Origin: Pelagomonas calceolata
Taxonomy: Eukaryota; Sar; Pelagophyceae; Pelagomonadales; Pelagomonadaceae
DNA: 64,000 nt
Reading direction: 5' to 3'
NCBI GenBank assembly: GCA_918797485.1
Contig: CAKKNE010000003.1
Coordinates: forward strand, 4,464,001-4,528,000
Shown piece after piece: positions 1 to 9,925 of this stretch. The position numbers and the translations under genes are program-made. Numbering within the stretch: the first letter of the stretch is position 1; every line of letters begins with the position of its first letter. The notes below the pieces were generated by a model. It was not told the origin of the DNA. It was given only the letters and a program-made list of their open reading frames with translations, and did no database searches.

Positions 1-1398
1 GCCCAGATTGACCTCGTAGAGCAGCCCGGTGTGGCCGAGGCAGTCCGGCTCGAGGTCGTCGAGGCAGTTCACCGCGGAGCCGCCGCACGCCAGGGCGATG
101 CGCTCCATGTTCCGGCGCTTGGCCCGTCGACACGCCCAGATGCCCTCCTTGGCGAGCATGTCCAGGGAGAGGGGGTCGATGCCCTTTTGGTTGATGACGA
201 CGAACGACTCGCCCTCCTTGCACACGCGGCGCTTGAACTCGATGACCTGCGGGGCGCGACCGGATTCGGCGGCGGCGGCGCGTCATCTCTCCGCCGGCGA
301 TGCCACCGCCGCGACGGACAGGACGCCGCGGGGCGGACCTGCTTCACCTTGTCGTCCGTGAACTTGCGCTCGCTCTCGATGAGCCTCTCGCGCTGCTCCG
401 CGTTCGAGTAGTAGAAGCCCGAGGCGACCTCGGACTTTTCGTACTCGAGCGAGACGTTGCACGTGAGGACGTGGCCTGCGCGGCGCGGCGCCGTCGCGCG
501 ACCGCCGCGGCCCGCTCGCGATCGCGAAGACGTTTCGCACGAAGACGCGAGACCACGGAGACGCCATCGACGCGACCCCGTCCCGGTCGGGTCCGATTTC
601 CGCGCCGCGTCGCCGACAGTTCGTGAGGCGCTTGGGCATGTCGGGGTGCCGCGACGCGTGGTCGAGCACCAGGCCTCGCACGAACCGGGAGTCGGCCCCG
701 AGCTTGTGCTCCATGGTCATCACCTCGACCATGTGCAGGTCGACGGCCAAACTCCCCTCGTCGTCTTCGTCGCGCACCGTCAGGACGGCGTCCACGACGG
801 CCCCGGTCATGAGGTCCGCGATCTTCGGCTGGAGCTTCGTCCGGAGCGCGGTCCGCGCGACGCTCTGGAGGAGCTCCCGCGGCGGATTCTTCGCGTCCAC
901 GCCGACGGCGCACGCGTCGAGGATTTCGAGCGCCTTGTCCCGCGCGAGGTCGTAGCCCTCGGCGATGACGCGCGGGTGCATGCCCTCGCCGACGTATCGT
1001 TCCGCGCACTTCAGAAGTTCGCCCGTCAGCAACACCACGGACGTCGTGCCGTCGCCCGTGATTTCGTCCTGCGCGGTGGCGGTGCGCGCGATCATGGTCG
1101 CCGTCGGGTGCCTGCGTAGAGATCGACCGGCGAGCGTATGAGCGCCGACACGCTCCTGATCGAAAAATTGCGGCGCCGTCGGGCGCATGATCTGCATCTC
1201 CTTCAGGAGGACGGCGCCGTCCTTCGTGAGCTTGATCTGGCCCGCGCCGCCCACGAGCATCTTCAGCGTTCCTCTCGGCCCGAGGTTCGACTTGAGGACC
1301 GACGCGAGCCCTCGGCCGGCGGAGACGTTGACTAAAAGCGACTGGGACTTGGCCACGATCTCGGCGTTCGGGTTGACGAGTTTGGCCGCGGCGGCCAT
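1..1398 (-). CDS. CCT6: CCT6, zeta subunit of the TRiC/CCT chaperonin (3' part beyond window)
   Basis: One subunit of the cytosolic ring chaperonin that folds actin and tubulin. Proposed exons on the minus strand: 1398-1187, 1111-618, 475-339 and 246-1; the joined frame is open and follows CCT6 throughout. Visible: NLGPRGT at residues 38-44, the ATP-site GDGTTS at 90-95, [18 protein letters not shown], and [13 protein letters not shown] in the last exon. About 363 of an expected ~540 residues lie in the window; the C-terminal third is off the left edge. Introns are 75 nt (1112-1186, GC-AG), 142 nt (476-617) and 92 nt (247-338). The first is an open-frame insertion after QIM that no CCT6 has. 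The zeta assignment rests on continuous alignment from memory with animal CCT6 and is firm. Confidence 0.95.
476..617 (-). mobile_element. Introner-like intron 2 of CCT6
   Basis: 142 nt, GT-AG. It contains GGCGCGGAAATC near its 5' side, like the introner inverted repeat, and GTCGCGTCGATGGCGT, the reverse complement of the core shared by the 8441 and 33747 elements. No clean target duplication is left. Removal joins PKRLTNC to [13 protein letters not shown] with no length change against CCT6. Confidence 0.6.
1112..1186 (-). mobile_element. Introner-like intron 1 of CCT6, GC donor, long direct repeats
   Basis: 75 nt lie between two near-identical direct repeats, GCGCCCGACGGCG and GCACCCGACGGCG in gene sense. 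The right end CGATCTCTACGCAG resembles the family end TTGATYTCCRCRCAG. No GT is available in the required phase; the donor must be the GC that begins the left repeat. Splicing gives [11 protein letters not shown], matching CCT6 exactly in length. Confidence 0.7.
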
Positions 1399-2036
1399 GG
1401 CGCAAAGAATTGCCCGGCGCGTCTGTCTTCCTCGGGCGTCGCTTTCTTAGAGCGCTGCGAACCACAGCCGCTAAATGCGCAGCTGCAGGCTGCCAAGTGA
1501 ATAAGAGGTCTCAGCAAAACCCCCCTCCCCAACCCGCACGGACATAATGTGGGCTTCACTAGCGTTCATGCACATTAGCCCGGCTTTTCGCCCCTAGTGG
1601 GTTGCCCCCTCCCTCCAAAAAAAACCGCCGCGAAAAAAGATGGTACAACGATATGTTCTATAAGCAAAGGTGAACTTTGCCCGGCCATCGGCGGCCCGGG
1701 ACTCGGACAACGAGACGCCTCGGAGTGTTTTTATTATAAACTGGTTTGCGGTGTAGCGTCGTTAGACACCCAATGTATAGTCTCAAATTTCGAGAGTGAG
1801 AGATACATATCTAGGGTAGGAAGGGCAGTACCTCGGTACTTGCTGGTACCGTAGGTACCGTGGTACGTCCCCTCCATACGCAGGTATGAACGTACCGTGG
1901 TACCGAGTGCCGCAGGCGCGGCAGGCACTGTTCAAGGAGCTCACAGATTATAACACAAAAAAACACACAACACGCTCCGACATGGAACGGGTGAAAATTT
2001 GGACGGTGTGACAGCTTTCGACTGACGCAGGAAGTC
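1399..2036. other. Intergenic, with degraded R1 repeat and GGTACC-rich hairpins
   Basis: Shared upstream region of CCT6 (minus) and ALG3 (plus). About 1727-1829 is a diverged reverse-strand copy of dispersed repeat R1 (the GAGATACATATCTAGGG part is clear). About 1838-1905 holds several overlapping GGTACC/GTACCGTGGTAC palindromes. No gene is seen. Confidence 0.6.
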
Positions 2037-3397
2037 GTGTTGCAGATGGCCGTCGCCGCGGGCCGGCATGCAATCTCGACCCGCATCGGCGGCGCGGCCC
2101 GCTCGTGGCCGCTCTGCACGCTCGCGCTCGTTCTGGGAGAAGCCGCGCTGCTCTACGTAATAATAAGCACCGTCGCCTACACGGAGATCGACTACGCGAC
2201 CTACCTGGCGCAGAAGAATGCCGTGTTAGCGGGCGAGCGCGACTATTCGAAGATACACGGGCCGCAGGGACCTTTGGTCTACCCCGCCGGCCACGTGTGG
2301 CTCTATGCCGTCATTGACTCCATATGTCAGGGCAGCGTCGAAGCAGCGCAGCGTCTGTTCGCCGTGATGTACGTGCTGGACGTGTACGTTGTGGCGCGCA
2401 TCTACCGAGCGACCTTCTTCCCTTCAAGAACGTTCCCGCCCGTCCTTCTCTCGCTCCTCGCGCTGTCGAAGAGGGCGCACTCGGTGTTTGCGTTGCGGCT
2501 GTTCAACGACGGCCCCTGCGCGTTACTAAGCCACGCGGCGGTGCTGCTCTTCGTGCAGTCGCGGGACGCGGCGGCCTGTGTCGTGTACTCGCTGGCGTGT
2601 TCGGTCAAGATGTCGGCTTTACTGTACGCGCCGGCGGTCTACGTGGGGGTTCAGCGCGGCGAGGGGCCTTCGACGCAAGACGCCGGCGTCGCGGCGACGC
2701 GAGACCCGCGCAGGTGCTACTCGCGGCCAAAAAAGGACATACAGGAGCGGTAACGACGATCCTCGGCTGCTGCGCCTCCGTGCAACTTTTGGTAGGGCTG
2801 CCGTTCCTGGCGCACGACCCCATCAGTTACATGAAGAATGCCTTTGATTTCGGGCGGGGCTTCAAGCATCGATGGTCTGTAAACTTTAAGTGGATCCCTT
2901 GTGAACCGCGGCCGCCTCAACTGATAACGCCGTTGCGCGACTGCGACGGGCCGTTCGCCTCGTCGTACTTCAAGGCCTGTACGCTCGCGCTCCACCTCAC
3001 GTTACTAGCCCTGTACGTCGACCGCTCTCTACGACGGCGGAACTTCCGGGGCCGGGGCGGGTTGATCGCGTTCGTCCGGGCGCCGCGCAAGTACGGGGCG
3101 ATCCCGGGTGATCGAATAGCGCCGCTCCTGTTCGCGTGCAACTTCATCGGCGTCGCGTGCGCGCGGTCGCTGCACTTCCAGTTCGTGGTCTGGTACGGCA
3201 ACACGCTGCCTCTGTTATTGTGGACGACGGCCGTGCCTCGGTTTTTGTGCGTCGCGTTGGTGGTGGCCGTCGAGGCGTGCTGGAACCCCTGGGGTTTGAA
3301 CGAGTCATCTTCGGTCGAGTCGTCGCTGTTGCTCACGGCCGCGCATCTGATTCTGGTTGCGGCGCTCCTCGCGGATAGTAAGCGTAAGGTCCGGTAG
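2037..3397 (+). CDS. ALG3: ALG3, dolichyl-P-Man alpha-1,3-mannosyltransferase
   Basis: Adds the sixth mannose (alpha-1,3) to Man5GlcNAc2-PP-dolichol on the lumenal side of the ER in N-glycan precursor assembly. Exons 2037-2642 and 2714-3397 give 429 residues, the usual ALG3 size. Conserved stretches: EIDYATYL, GPQGPLVYPAG, HSVFALRLFND, SVKMSALLYAP, VGLPFL, the FDFGRGFKHRWSVNF box, SNFIG-like CNFIGVACARSLHFQF, and WNPWG. Many membrane helices are visible. The 71-nt intron (2643-2713, GT-AG) is needed to move from PAVYV into LLAAKKG in a different frame. Start may be the second Met at 2046. Confidence 0.95.
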
Positions 3398-4120
3398 AGA
3401 CACCACGCGGTGATCTAGGGCGCCACGGCGGCGGTGTGGAGTGGTGCGGAACTCCCAACCACCACACCAACCTTGAACCCCGATTCCAACATCTCTTGTC
3501 CTTCTACTTGTGCCAGTGCCACTGGCAGTGGTAGATCTAGTGGTAGCAAGCCTGCTAGGATGCAAGTAACCTGTCCATTACCCGCCATTAGCCTATAATT
3601 CACCCTCGGAGGGGATCCGGGGTTAATAACCCGGTCAATAAATCGGCACTTTAATCACTCAACGTTTTAACAACCAAAACCCGTTAAACCCGTTTAGTGA
3701 AGTCGTCCCGCCGCGTTTTCAGCTTCTTGCGCAGCGACTTAACAGTGGCTCTTTTCGCTTGTGCGCGCTCATTTTCGATGCGATTTTCGGCTGCGCGGTG
3801 CGTTGGGGACTGGTAGAGGGCGAATCGTGCTCAGGCTGCGGGTGCGTTTGTGTTTTTACAACGGCGGGGCACGTGCAGGGTAGTAAGTTAGTGAAGCAGT
3901 TGTATACAAGAATACACCGAAGATGATGATGACGATAAATTTGGAAAAGACTCTAATTGCAAAAGAGGAGAAGTCATATGAGAACTCCCTCAGTGAACTT
4001 GAAGCTAAAGACACCGTCAGCCGCTGGTATGACGATACAGCGAGCTGGCCCGGGCAAATTCCAGTTTGAAAAAGTTCATTTTTTATTTAGAAGAAACATC
4101 ACATGCAACAGACAAAAGGC
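3398..4120. other. Intergenic with a partial copy of the 59878-60258 MITE
   Basis: 3603-3700 (CTCGGAGGGGATCC... to ...AAACCCGTTTAGTG) matches, in reverse complement, the inner part of the element at 60138-60215. A short open minus-strand stretch at about 3701-3845 looks like a charged coiled-coil tail but has no start and no recognisable family. The rest shows nothing. Confidence 0.5.
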
Positions 4121-6196
4121 CTAGTCCTTCCGCCAGCCCCTCGGCAGTGGCAGCCGCGGCGCCAGGAATGCCGGCAGCCCCGCGTCCGTCAGCCGCCCCC
4201 GGAGGCGCTCCGTGAGCCCGTCCGCGACTTGCGCCAGCGACTCCTGGCTCGCCGCGTCGTTGTCGACGATCGCAGCTTGGAAGACGGCCGCCGCGCCGTC
4301 GCGCGCGGCCGGCACCTTCGCGATGCGCGCGAGGGGTGCCGCGTCAGCGTCCTCGGGAGTCGCCGCGTCGTCGTCGAGCGCCGCGAGCGCCTCGGGGAGG
4401 CGCGAGACGACTGCGGACTCGTCCTCGGACAGCCTCGGGACCAGGGCCTCGGCCTTGGCGCGGAGAAACGGGGGGCCCCGCTCCCCAATGGCACGCCACA
4501 CGAGGTCGCGGCCGAGGGAGTCCAGCGCGTCCACGGCCTCGTCGCAGGCCAGGGCCCGCGTCGCTTCGTCCTCGAGCACCGCATCCAGCGACGAGGTCGC
4601 GGACGTCGACGTCTGCTGGGCGGTCTTCAAGAGGGACCTCAGCTTCGAGCCGTCGATACTATTCCCGTCGCCCGCGACGCCGTATAACAGCTCCCTCAGT
4701 AAGCTGGACGTATCAGAACGCTGTTGCGCGAGCCGCGCCGCCACCGGTAGGATGTCGTCCACAATTTTAAAGTCCGGGTCCGCCCGCAGCGCGAGACCTT
4801 CCAACTGGAGCACGGCGCGGCCCAGCAGCACCATGCTCGGTGGCAGACTCGTCGGGAGGCCGGTCGACGCTTGCGCTACATCTCCGAATAAAGTGGAGGC
4901 CTGGTAGGCGTTGATGGCCTTCGCGCCTCCCCCAGAATCGAGGTAGGGCCCGATGATACTTTTGGCGACGCGCTCCGCCTCGGACCGCGTCGCCGCGTCA
5001 AGCGTCTCGGGGAGAAAACCCAGCGACGCCGCCGCCGAGACGACGCGCGCCCAGTCGCGCGCCGCCAGCGCGAGCGACAAGGACAGCAAAGCTAGCGAAT
5101 CCTCCCGGCCAATCTCGACCATGAGCCCGCAGTCCAGGACACACAGCTCATCTTTTGCGGTCCACAACAAGTTCCCGCCGTGGCAATCGGCGTGGAAGTA
5201 GCCGTCGACGTATAAGGCCTGGCAGTAGGCGTTGCGGATGCAGTCGACGCTTTTCTTGAGCTGCCACGATCGATCGCTCAATTCGTTCAACGCGCGCCCG
5301 TCGACCCACTCGCTGACGAGCACGTCCCTCGTCGCGCCGAGCACGCGCGGGACCGTCACGTGCTCTACCGCATGCATGTTGCGCCGGAATTTCTCCTGCC
5401 GCTCTCCTTCGCCCTCGAAGTCGAGCTCGGACCAGAGGGCCGACGCGAGCCCGCCCAGCAAAAGACGCCAGTCCACGTTCGACTGGCCCAGCACCCTGGG
5501 CGCCCAGGTCTCCAGGGCCTCGCCGGCCCTCAACAGCACGCACAGGTCGACCGCGACCGCGTCCCGCACGCCCGGCCGCAGGACCTTGCACGCCACCTCC
5601 GTGACCTCGCCGTCCCTCCCCTGCCAGGTGCCGCGGTGCACCTGGGCTACGGACGCGCACGCGGCCGCGGTCGCGTTCACGCGCTTTAAATGGACGAAGT
5701 CCGCCGCCCAGATCGCGTCGACGGCGTCCGGGCTTCCCACGGACACGGTCGCCTGCAGCCGGGCGAGCTCCGCGGCCCAGACGGGGCCGACCACGTCCTC
5801 GCGGACCGAGAGGAGCTGGCCGATCTTTATAAAAGTTGGTCCGAGCCGCTCGAGCGCCGCCGCCGCGTCGCGCGCGAAGCGGGCGTCGTCTCGCCGGAGC
5901 GCGCCGGCGGCCCAGAGCTGGCCCGCGCGCGCCTGGAGCGGCAGCGCCTCGGCCGCGACGGCCGCCGTCCGTTTTATCAGGGCCGCCGGCCGCGCGTCGA
6001 GGTAGCGTTCGAAGGCGGCTCTATCAAACTCGCGTGGCCAGTCCGTGGCGCGCAGCGCGCGGCACGTCCAGACGAGACTGAGTACGTATAAGGACATAGG
6101 AGAAACCCTCGAGCTAGATTCGCCCCAGTCGTTCCCTCCAACTATTACAATACCTGCGTAAGACGCGCGAGCTAAGTTGCTAGCGGCCTGTAACAC
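4121..6196 (-). CDS. ABC1/UbiB (ABC1K/ADCK) atypical kinase
   Basis: Atypical protein-kinase-like family acting in quinone/prenyl-lipid metabolism in mitochondria and plastids. A single open frame of 691 residues. The family signature is in order: KIGQ at 124-127, ASVAQVH (in place of the usual A-rich nucleotide loop context) at 181-187, the lysine in VACKVLRPG about 204, ELDFEGE at 257-263, catalytic HADCHGGN at 335-342, and DCG (the DFG position) at 355-357. The last ~200 residues are an alanine- and acid-rich helical extension as in plastid ABC1Ks. The N-terminus up to Met34 (MSLYVLS) may be partly untranslated or a targeting sequence. Which ABC1K subgroup is not decided. Confidence 0.93.
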   Translation of the reverse strand: MLQAASNLARASYAGIVIVGGNDWGESSSRVSPMSLYVLSLVWTCRALRATDWPREFDRAAFERYLDARPAALIKRTAAVAAEALPLQARAGQLWAAGALRRDDARFARDAAAALERLGPTFIKIGQLLSVREDVVGPVWAAELARLQATVSVGSPDAVDAIWAADFVHLKRVNATAAACASVAQVHRGTWQGRDGEVTEVACKVLRPGVRDAVAVDLCVLLRAGEALETWAPRVLGQSNVDWRLLLGGLASALWSELDFEGEGERQEKFRRNMHAVEHVTVPRVLGATRDVLVSEWVDGRALNELSDRSWQLKKSVDCIRNAYCQALYVDGYFHADCHGGNLLWTAKDELCVLDCGLMVEIGREDSLALLSLSLALAARDWARVVSAAASLGFLPETLDAATRSEAERVAKSIIGPYLDSGGGAKAINAYQASTLFGDVAQASTGLPTSLPPSMVLLGRAVLQLEGLALRADPDFKIVDDILPVAARLAQQRSDTSSLLRELLYGVAGDGNSIDGSKLRSLLKTAQQTSTSATSSLDAVLEDEATRALACDEAVDALDSLGRDLVWRAIGERGPPFLRAKAEALVPRLSEDESAVVSRLPEALAALDDDAATPEDADAAPLARIAKVPAARDGAAAVFQAAIVDNDAASQESLAQVADGLTERLRGRLTDAGLPAFLAPRLPLPRGWRKD

Positions 6197-6394
6197 ACTA
6201 GCGGGGGGTAAAAACCCGTACCGTACTAGCTAGCGCAGCATAGCGCAGCTAGCTATTTAGAGCAAAATATTACGGGCGGGGCGGGGAATGACAACACACA
6301 CACTAGCACAGTGGGTGCTGATCTAAAACTTTATAGGCTCTGGCATCCTTTCCGCGCGAAGCATGCTGTACCGTAAGATTCTCCAATTACTGCG

Positions 6395-6892
6395 TTGAAG
6401 ACTAATCGACATCCCGCGAGCGCACGCGGGGGTCATAGCGTCGTGATGAGCCTTTTCTCGTCCGACGTGCCCGTCGCCGGGCCCTACGCGCCGAGCTGTT
6501 CCAGCCGGACGGCGGACGGCGCGCTGCGCGGCGTCTTGGTCGGCTGGTGCTGGACGGCGGCGTTCCGCGACGACGCGTCGCCGGCGATGCACGATGGACG
6601 GGCCGTCGCGAAGCCGCCGTCGCTCGCGAGGCTGACCCTGAAAAACAGCGCCGGCTTCGCCGCTTTCCTGGGCGCGTTCGCTGCCGCGACGTGCTTTTGC
6701 GAACGTACGCGCCGAGCGGACGACGCCTGGAACAAGGTGTTCGGCGGCGCCGTCGCCGGCGCCGTCGCCGGCGCGCGGGCGCCGCTGTCGTTGCGAGTCG
6801 TCGCGACGTCGGCGGGCTGGACGGCGGCGGTCGTGGGCGGCGTGTTCTTTTTGGCGGAGGGCCGCCGGGGCGGCGGGGGGCACGCGGGGTAA
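6395..6892 (+). CDS. Tim17/Tim22/Tim23-family membrane protein
   Basis: 165 residues, or 148 if translation starts at MSLFSSDVP (6446), which removes a poor N-terminus. The family pattern is visible: glycine-rich RGVLVGW, LKNSAGFAAFLGAFAAATC, then W-N-K-x-x-G-G-x-x-A-G (WNKVFGGAVAGAVAGAR) and a last hydrophobic segment ending in Arg/Gly. Members act as inner-membrane translocase channels or as complex I subunit B14.7/NDUFA11; the D-x-W-N-x-x-G-G spacing does not let me separate these. Single exon. Its 5' side is 200 bp from the start of the ABC1 kinase on the other strand, so the two may share a promoter region. Confidence 0.7.
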   Translation: MKTNRHPASARGGHSVVMSLFSSDVPVAGPYAPSCSSRTADGALRGVLVGWCWTAAFRDDASPAMHDGRAVAKPPSLARLTLKNSAGFAAFLGAFAAATCFCERTRRADDAWNKVFGGAVAGAVAGARAPLSLRVVATSAGWTAAVVGGVFFLAEGRRGGGGHAG

Positions 6893-7292
6893 AATGTTGT
6901 TTACTAGTACGTATCACGATCAGTCGTGAGGCGAGCTATTGGACGCCGTTCTCTATCTACGCAGACGACGACGAAGACGACGATGCCGACTTCCGGTTTG
7001 CCGTGATGGTTAAAGAGACGGAAATCGTGGCCGAGTTGGCCGAACGGATCTTTGGTGCCTGGCAAAGCCCGGGCCCTGTATTGATCTGCGACAGGTCGAA
7101 GAGGACGTACTTGTTTGGGAACTAAGCCCAGCTTAGGGATATAATTCCCTTGCTCCTAACTGCCAAAGGTTGCTGGGTCGAACAGCCATACCGTAGGTAT
7201 CATAGCAGGTAGGTCTTATGGTGGGGATATGTCGTGCCGCGGTCTGCCGCCCTTTTAAGCGGCGTGGGCCCCGCCCCCCTCGGCACTGGAAG
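6893..7292. other. Spacer with an unassigned open stretch
   Basis: About 6939-7125 on the plus strand is open and rich in acidic residues (IYADDDEDDDADF ... KRTYLFGN, stop at 7125) but lacks its own good start and I recognise no family. It may be a gene fragment or a last exon. Confidence 0.3.
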
Positions 7293-8231
7293 ATGGAGGA
7301 AACGAAAACGGAGCCCGGGCAGCCCGACGCGGCGGCCGACGCGACGGCTTGCGACTGGTCCCGTGTCGGGTACCGCTGGGGCCTCCTCTTCCTCGTCATG
7401 GGAGGGGGCTTCTTCGTGGGCGCGACGCTGCTGGCGACGGGCGCGCGACGGGCGGCGAGCAACGGCGACGGCAGGCGCGGGCCGAGTTACGACGACGCGA
7501 CGTGCGACCTGCTGTCCGTCGACGCGCAAAAGACGCAGACGTCGCGGGGCTGCTACGACGTCTTCCGCTACGCGTTCCGCGGGACCGGCGAAGCGACGCG
7601 ACACTTCGACGCCGCGTCGGTGTTGAACTGCACGGCTTCGACGTGCGACGAGTGCGCCACGAATACGCGGTCGCCCGTCGCGGGCCGCGTCGGCGACGTC
7701 GTGCCCTGTTTCCGCCAGAAAGGCGCGCCGCACGACTGCGAAGACTGCTTCGCGCTGGTCGCGCGGCCGGACCCGATCTGGCTCGAGGCGCGCTACCGGC
7801 CCTGGACCCAATTTGCGGTCGCGGGCGGCGCGCTGCTCGTCGTGTCCGTCTCGGCCGCCTGCCTGTTGGCGTGCGCGCAATGCTTGGTGCGGGGATCGCT
7901 CTTCCCCGTCACGCGCGGCGGGCCCTTCTGGCCTCACTTAGAGGACGACGAGGCCCTGTACCTCGTGCGGTGCCTGTCGGCGCCGGTCGACGCGGCTGCG
8001 TACCAGCGCTTCTACGTCTTCTTTGTCGTGGCGGGCGGGCTGCTCGTCGGCGCGTCACTCGCGAAATTGCGCCGGGGCCCGTCGCTGGCGGTCTTCGGAG
8101 GGCTCGCACTGATGACCGCCGCGGCGCTGCGGCTCGCGGTCGCGAGCGGCGCGCGCCGGCCGGGCAAGGACGAGGGGAAAGTGGCCGCGGCGGACCAGTG
8201 GCGGCACCATGGCTTCGACGGCGGCGCGTAA
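7293..8231 (+). CDS. Unrecognised multi-pass membrane protein with Cys-rich loop
   Basis: About 312 residues from Met at 7293 (MEETKTEPG); the frame is open from 7218. One membrane segment near residue 30-50 (WGLLFLVMGGGFFVGATLL) is followed by a ~110-residue loop with many cysteines (CDLL, GCYDVF, NCTASTCDECA, PCF, DCEDC), suggesting an oxidising extracellular or lumenal compartment. A second segment (QFAVAGGALLVVSVSAACLL) and two more near the C-terminus follow. The cytosolic tail is charged. I do not recognise the family. It ends 15 bp before the convergent stop of the sulfotransferase gene, so 3' ends nearly overlap. Confidence 0.6.
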   Translation: MEETKTEPGQPDAAADATACDWSRVGYRWGLLFLVMGGGFFVGATLLATGARRAASNGDGRRGPSYDDATCDLLSVDAQKTQTSRGCYDVFRYAFRGTGEATRHFDAASVLNCTASTCDECATNTRSPVAGRVGDVVPCFRQKGAPHDCEDCFALVARPDPIWLEARYRPWTQFAVAGGALLVVSVSAACLLACAQCLVRGSLFPVTRGGPFWPHLEDDEALYLVRCLSAPVDAAAYQRFYVFFVVAGGLLVGASLAKLRRGPSLAVFGGLALMTAAALRLAVASGARRPGKDEGKVAAADQWRHHGFDGGA

Positions 8232-8245
8232 CAATTTAACACAAG

Positions 8246-9662
8246 TTAGTCCACGAACGGCAGTCGCCGGGACACCGCGCACCAGGCGGCCCACATGTCA
8301 GGGACACACCGCGGCGCGCGCCACGTCTCCTCGTTCGCGAACCACCCACAAATATCAGGCGGCGGGCCCGGCACGGTCCGCGCCGCCTCGCCGGCGCAGC
8401 CGCGCCGCCACGCGTCTTTGCGCCGCCGCAGCGCCGCGACCTGTGTGGAAATCAAATTTACGGGGCGTTTGTCCTGAATCACCGCGTCACCCTCCACGCC
8501 ATCGACGCGACACCTGCTCGACGACGTGGCGATGTCGGTTCCTCGCCGCTCGACGGCGCCAGCGCGGCCACGTCATCGCCGAGAAATGACTTAGTGAAGG
8601 TTTATCGGGTGCACCCGACACACTGGTTGACTTCCACACAGGCCGCGACGTCCGCCCGCGACGTCGAGGCCCGCGCGACCCAGGCGTTCAGCGCGTTCTC
8701 CGCCGTGCCGTGCAGCACGGCGTCGTAGGGCTCCACGTGACGGAGCGTTGCTCGGTCCGCCGCGGACAGGGTGGCGGGCCGCGGCGCCGTCGCGAGCGGC
8801 AGCAGCCGGTCCGCGTCCCAGCCGTAGGCCGCGGCGAGGAGCGCGAGCGACTCGTCGGGCCGCTCCGCGACGAACGGCAGCCTGCGCGGACGCGCGACCG
8901 CTCGCCGCCGTCGCCGCGTTTGAGTCAGACGCCGCGGCGGCGCCAGCGCCCGGTCGCGAGCGCGTCGAGGCGGCTCTCGAAGTACGTGGCGAAGCACGGG
9001 TCGGCGGGCGCCGCCAGCCCCACGACGGCGCGCGCCTGGCGCGAGAGGCGGAGCGGCGCGACCGCCCGCTGCGTCGCGGCGTGCGTCGCGGCGGAGGCGT
9101 TCTCCGCGACGCGCAGCAGCGCGCGGAGCGGCCGCGGCGCCCAGGCCCCCACGAGCAAGTCCATGGGGTCCCGCACGTGCACAACGAACTGACCGAAGGC
9201 CGCGGGCACCATCGCCGTTAAAAAAGGGTGGTACGCGCCGGGCGCGAGCCATGCTTCTCGCGGCCAGCGCCCGCCCCGCAGGGCCTGCCGCACGGGCCTC
9301 TTGCGAAAGTCCCACTCGGGGTCCGCGCAGCACGGGAGGCGCGCGTCCGCCCCATCAATTTGGGTCTGGGCCAGCGCGTACGCGAGCGCGGCGCGCGCCG
9401 CGGCGCGGCGGCCGCCCGCGGCGCCGAGCAACACGAGGCCCGGGCCCTCGCGCCGCAGGGGGCTCCGGAGCCGGCTGTGCCGCGCGCCCAGGCGCGTCTG
9501 GAGTTTGAGTTTCGTCAGGCGGCAGCGCCGCGCCGACGGCCGGCCCGCCTCCGCGACCAAGGCGCCCCCGTCGTCGGCCAGCTGGAACACGACCACCGCG
9601 ATGGTCGCTAGCGTCGCGCCCGTGGCGCCGAGGAGCAGGGCGAGCGCGGCCCAGCGGCGCAT
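8246..9662 (-). CDS. Putative Golgi sulfotransferase, Gal3ST/HS2ST-like
   Basis: Type II membrane protein: Met at 9662 is followed by MRRWAALALLLGATGATLAT and a hydrophobic stretch. Proposed exons 9662-8944, 8881-8650 and 8440-8246 join to 381 residues. Support for a sulfotransferase: HVRDPMDLLVGAW resembles the 3'-phosphate box (LRDPxxRxxS) and VAERPDESLALL resembles the ERFDESLxLL box of galactose-3-O-sulfotransferases. The first intron (8882-8943, 62 nt) has only GC donors in the needed phase; GRW joins LPFVAERPDE. The second (8441-8649) is a textbook introner. The typical 5'-PAPS loop near the N-terminus is poorly conserved, so acceptor and even activity are uncertain. Confidence 0.65.
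8441..8649 (-). mobile_element. Introner A: 201-bp TIR transposon serving as an intron
   Basis: The element is 8441-8641, from CTGTGTGGAAATCAA to TTGACTTCCACACAG, flanked by the 8-bp duplication GCCGCGAC at 8433-8440 and 8642-8649. In gene sense the duplication is GTCGCGGC, so the left copy supplies the GT donor and the inverted repeat supplies CAG. Splicing (8441-8649, 209 nt) leaves one copy and restores RADVAALRRRK. Nearly the whole length aligns with the element at 33747-33949. Confidence 0.93.
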
Positions 9663-9925
9663 CGTCGGCTCTCTCCGCGTTTCTCGAGTTGCATGAGACA
9701 AGTGGGCAGCCCCGCCTTTTTTGTTTTGGTGTGTCTCTCGCCATGCCAGGCATCTCTCTGACCACTCTTGGTTCATAACTGTACGACAAGCAGTTCCTGT
9801 CGTTGCGGGTATTTAATTACGAGGAGGATCGAGCGCAAGCTGAGACCTATTTACGAGATGACTGCGCGCAGCGGTGTCAGTAAGTTTCAGACGACTTTTG
9901 AGCTCCTGAGGGGTCAATCTGGCAC

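Noticed and set aside
1112-1186. A lineage-specific insertion loop in CCT6
   Set aside because: Direct repeats, a CAG end and loss of family alignment only within these 75 nt favour an intron over a protein insert.
3701-3845. Short coiled-coil-like coding stretch on the minus strand
   Set aside because: No start, a stop close upstream and no family; could be chance.
7137-7210. Possible tRNA (GGGTCGAACA resembles a T-loop)
   Set aside because: No acceptor, D or anticodon stems could be paired. No tRNA or rRNA gene was found anywhere in the window.
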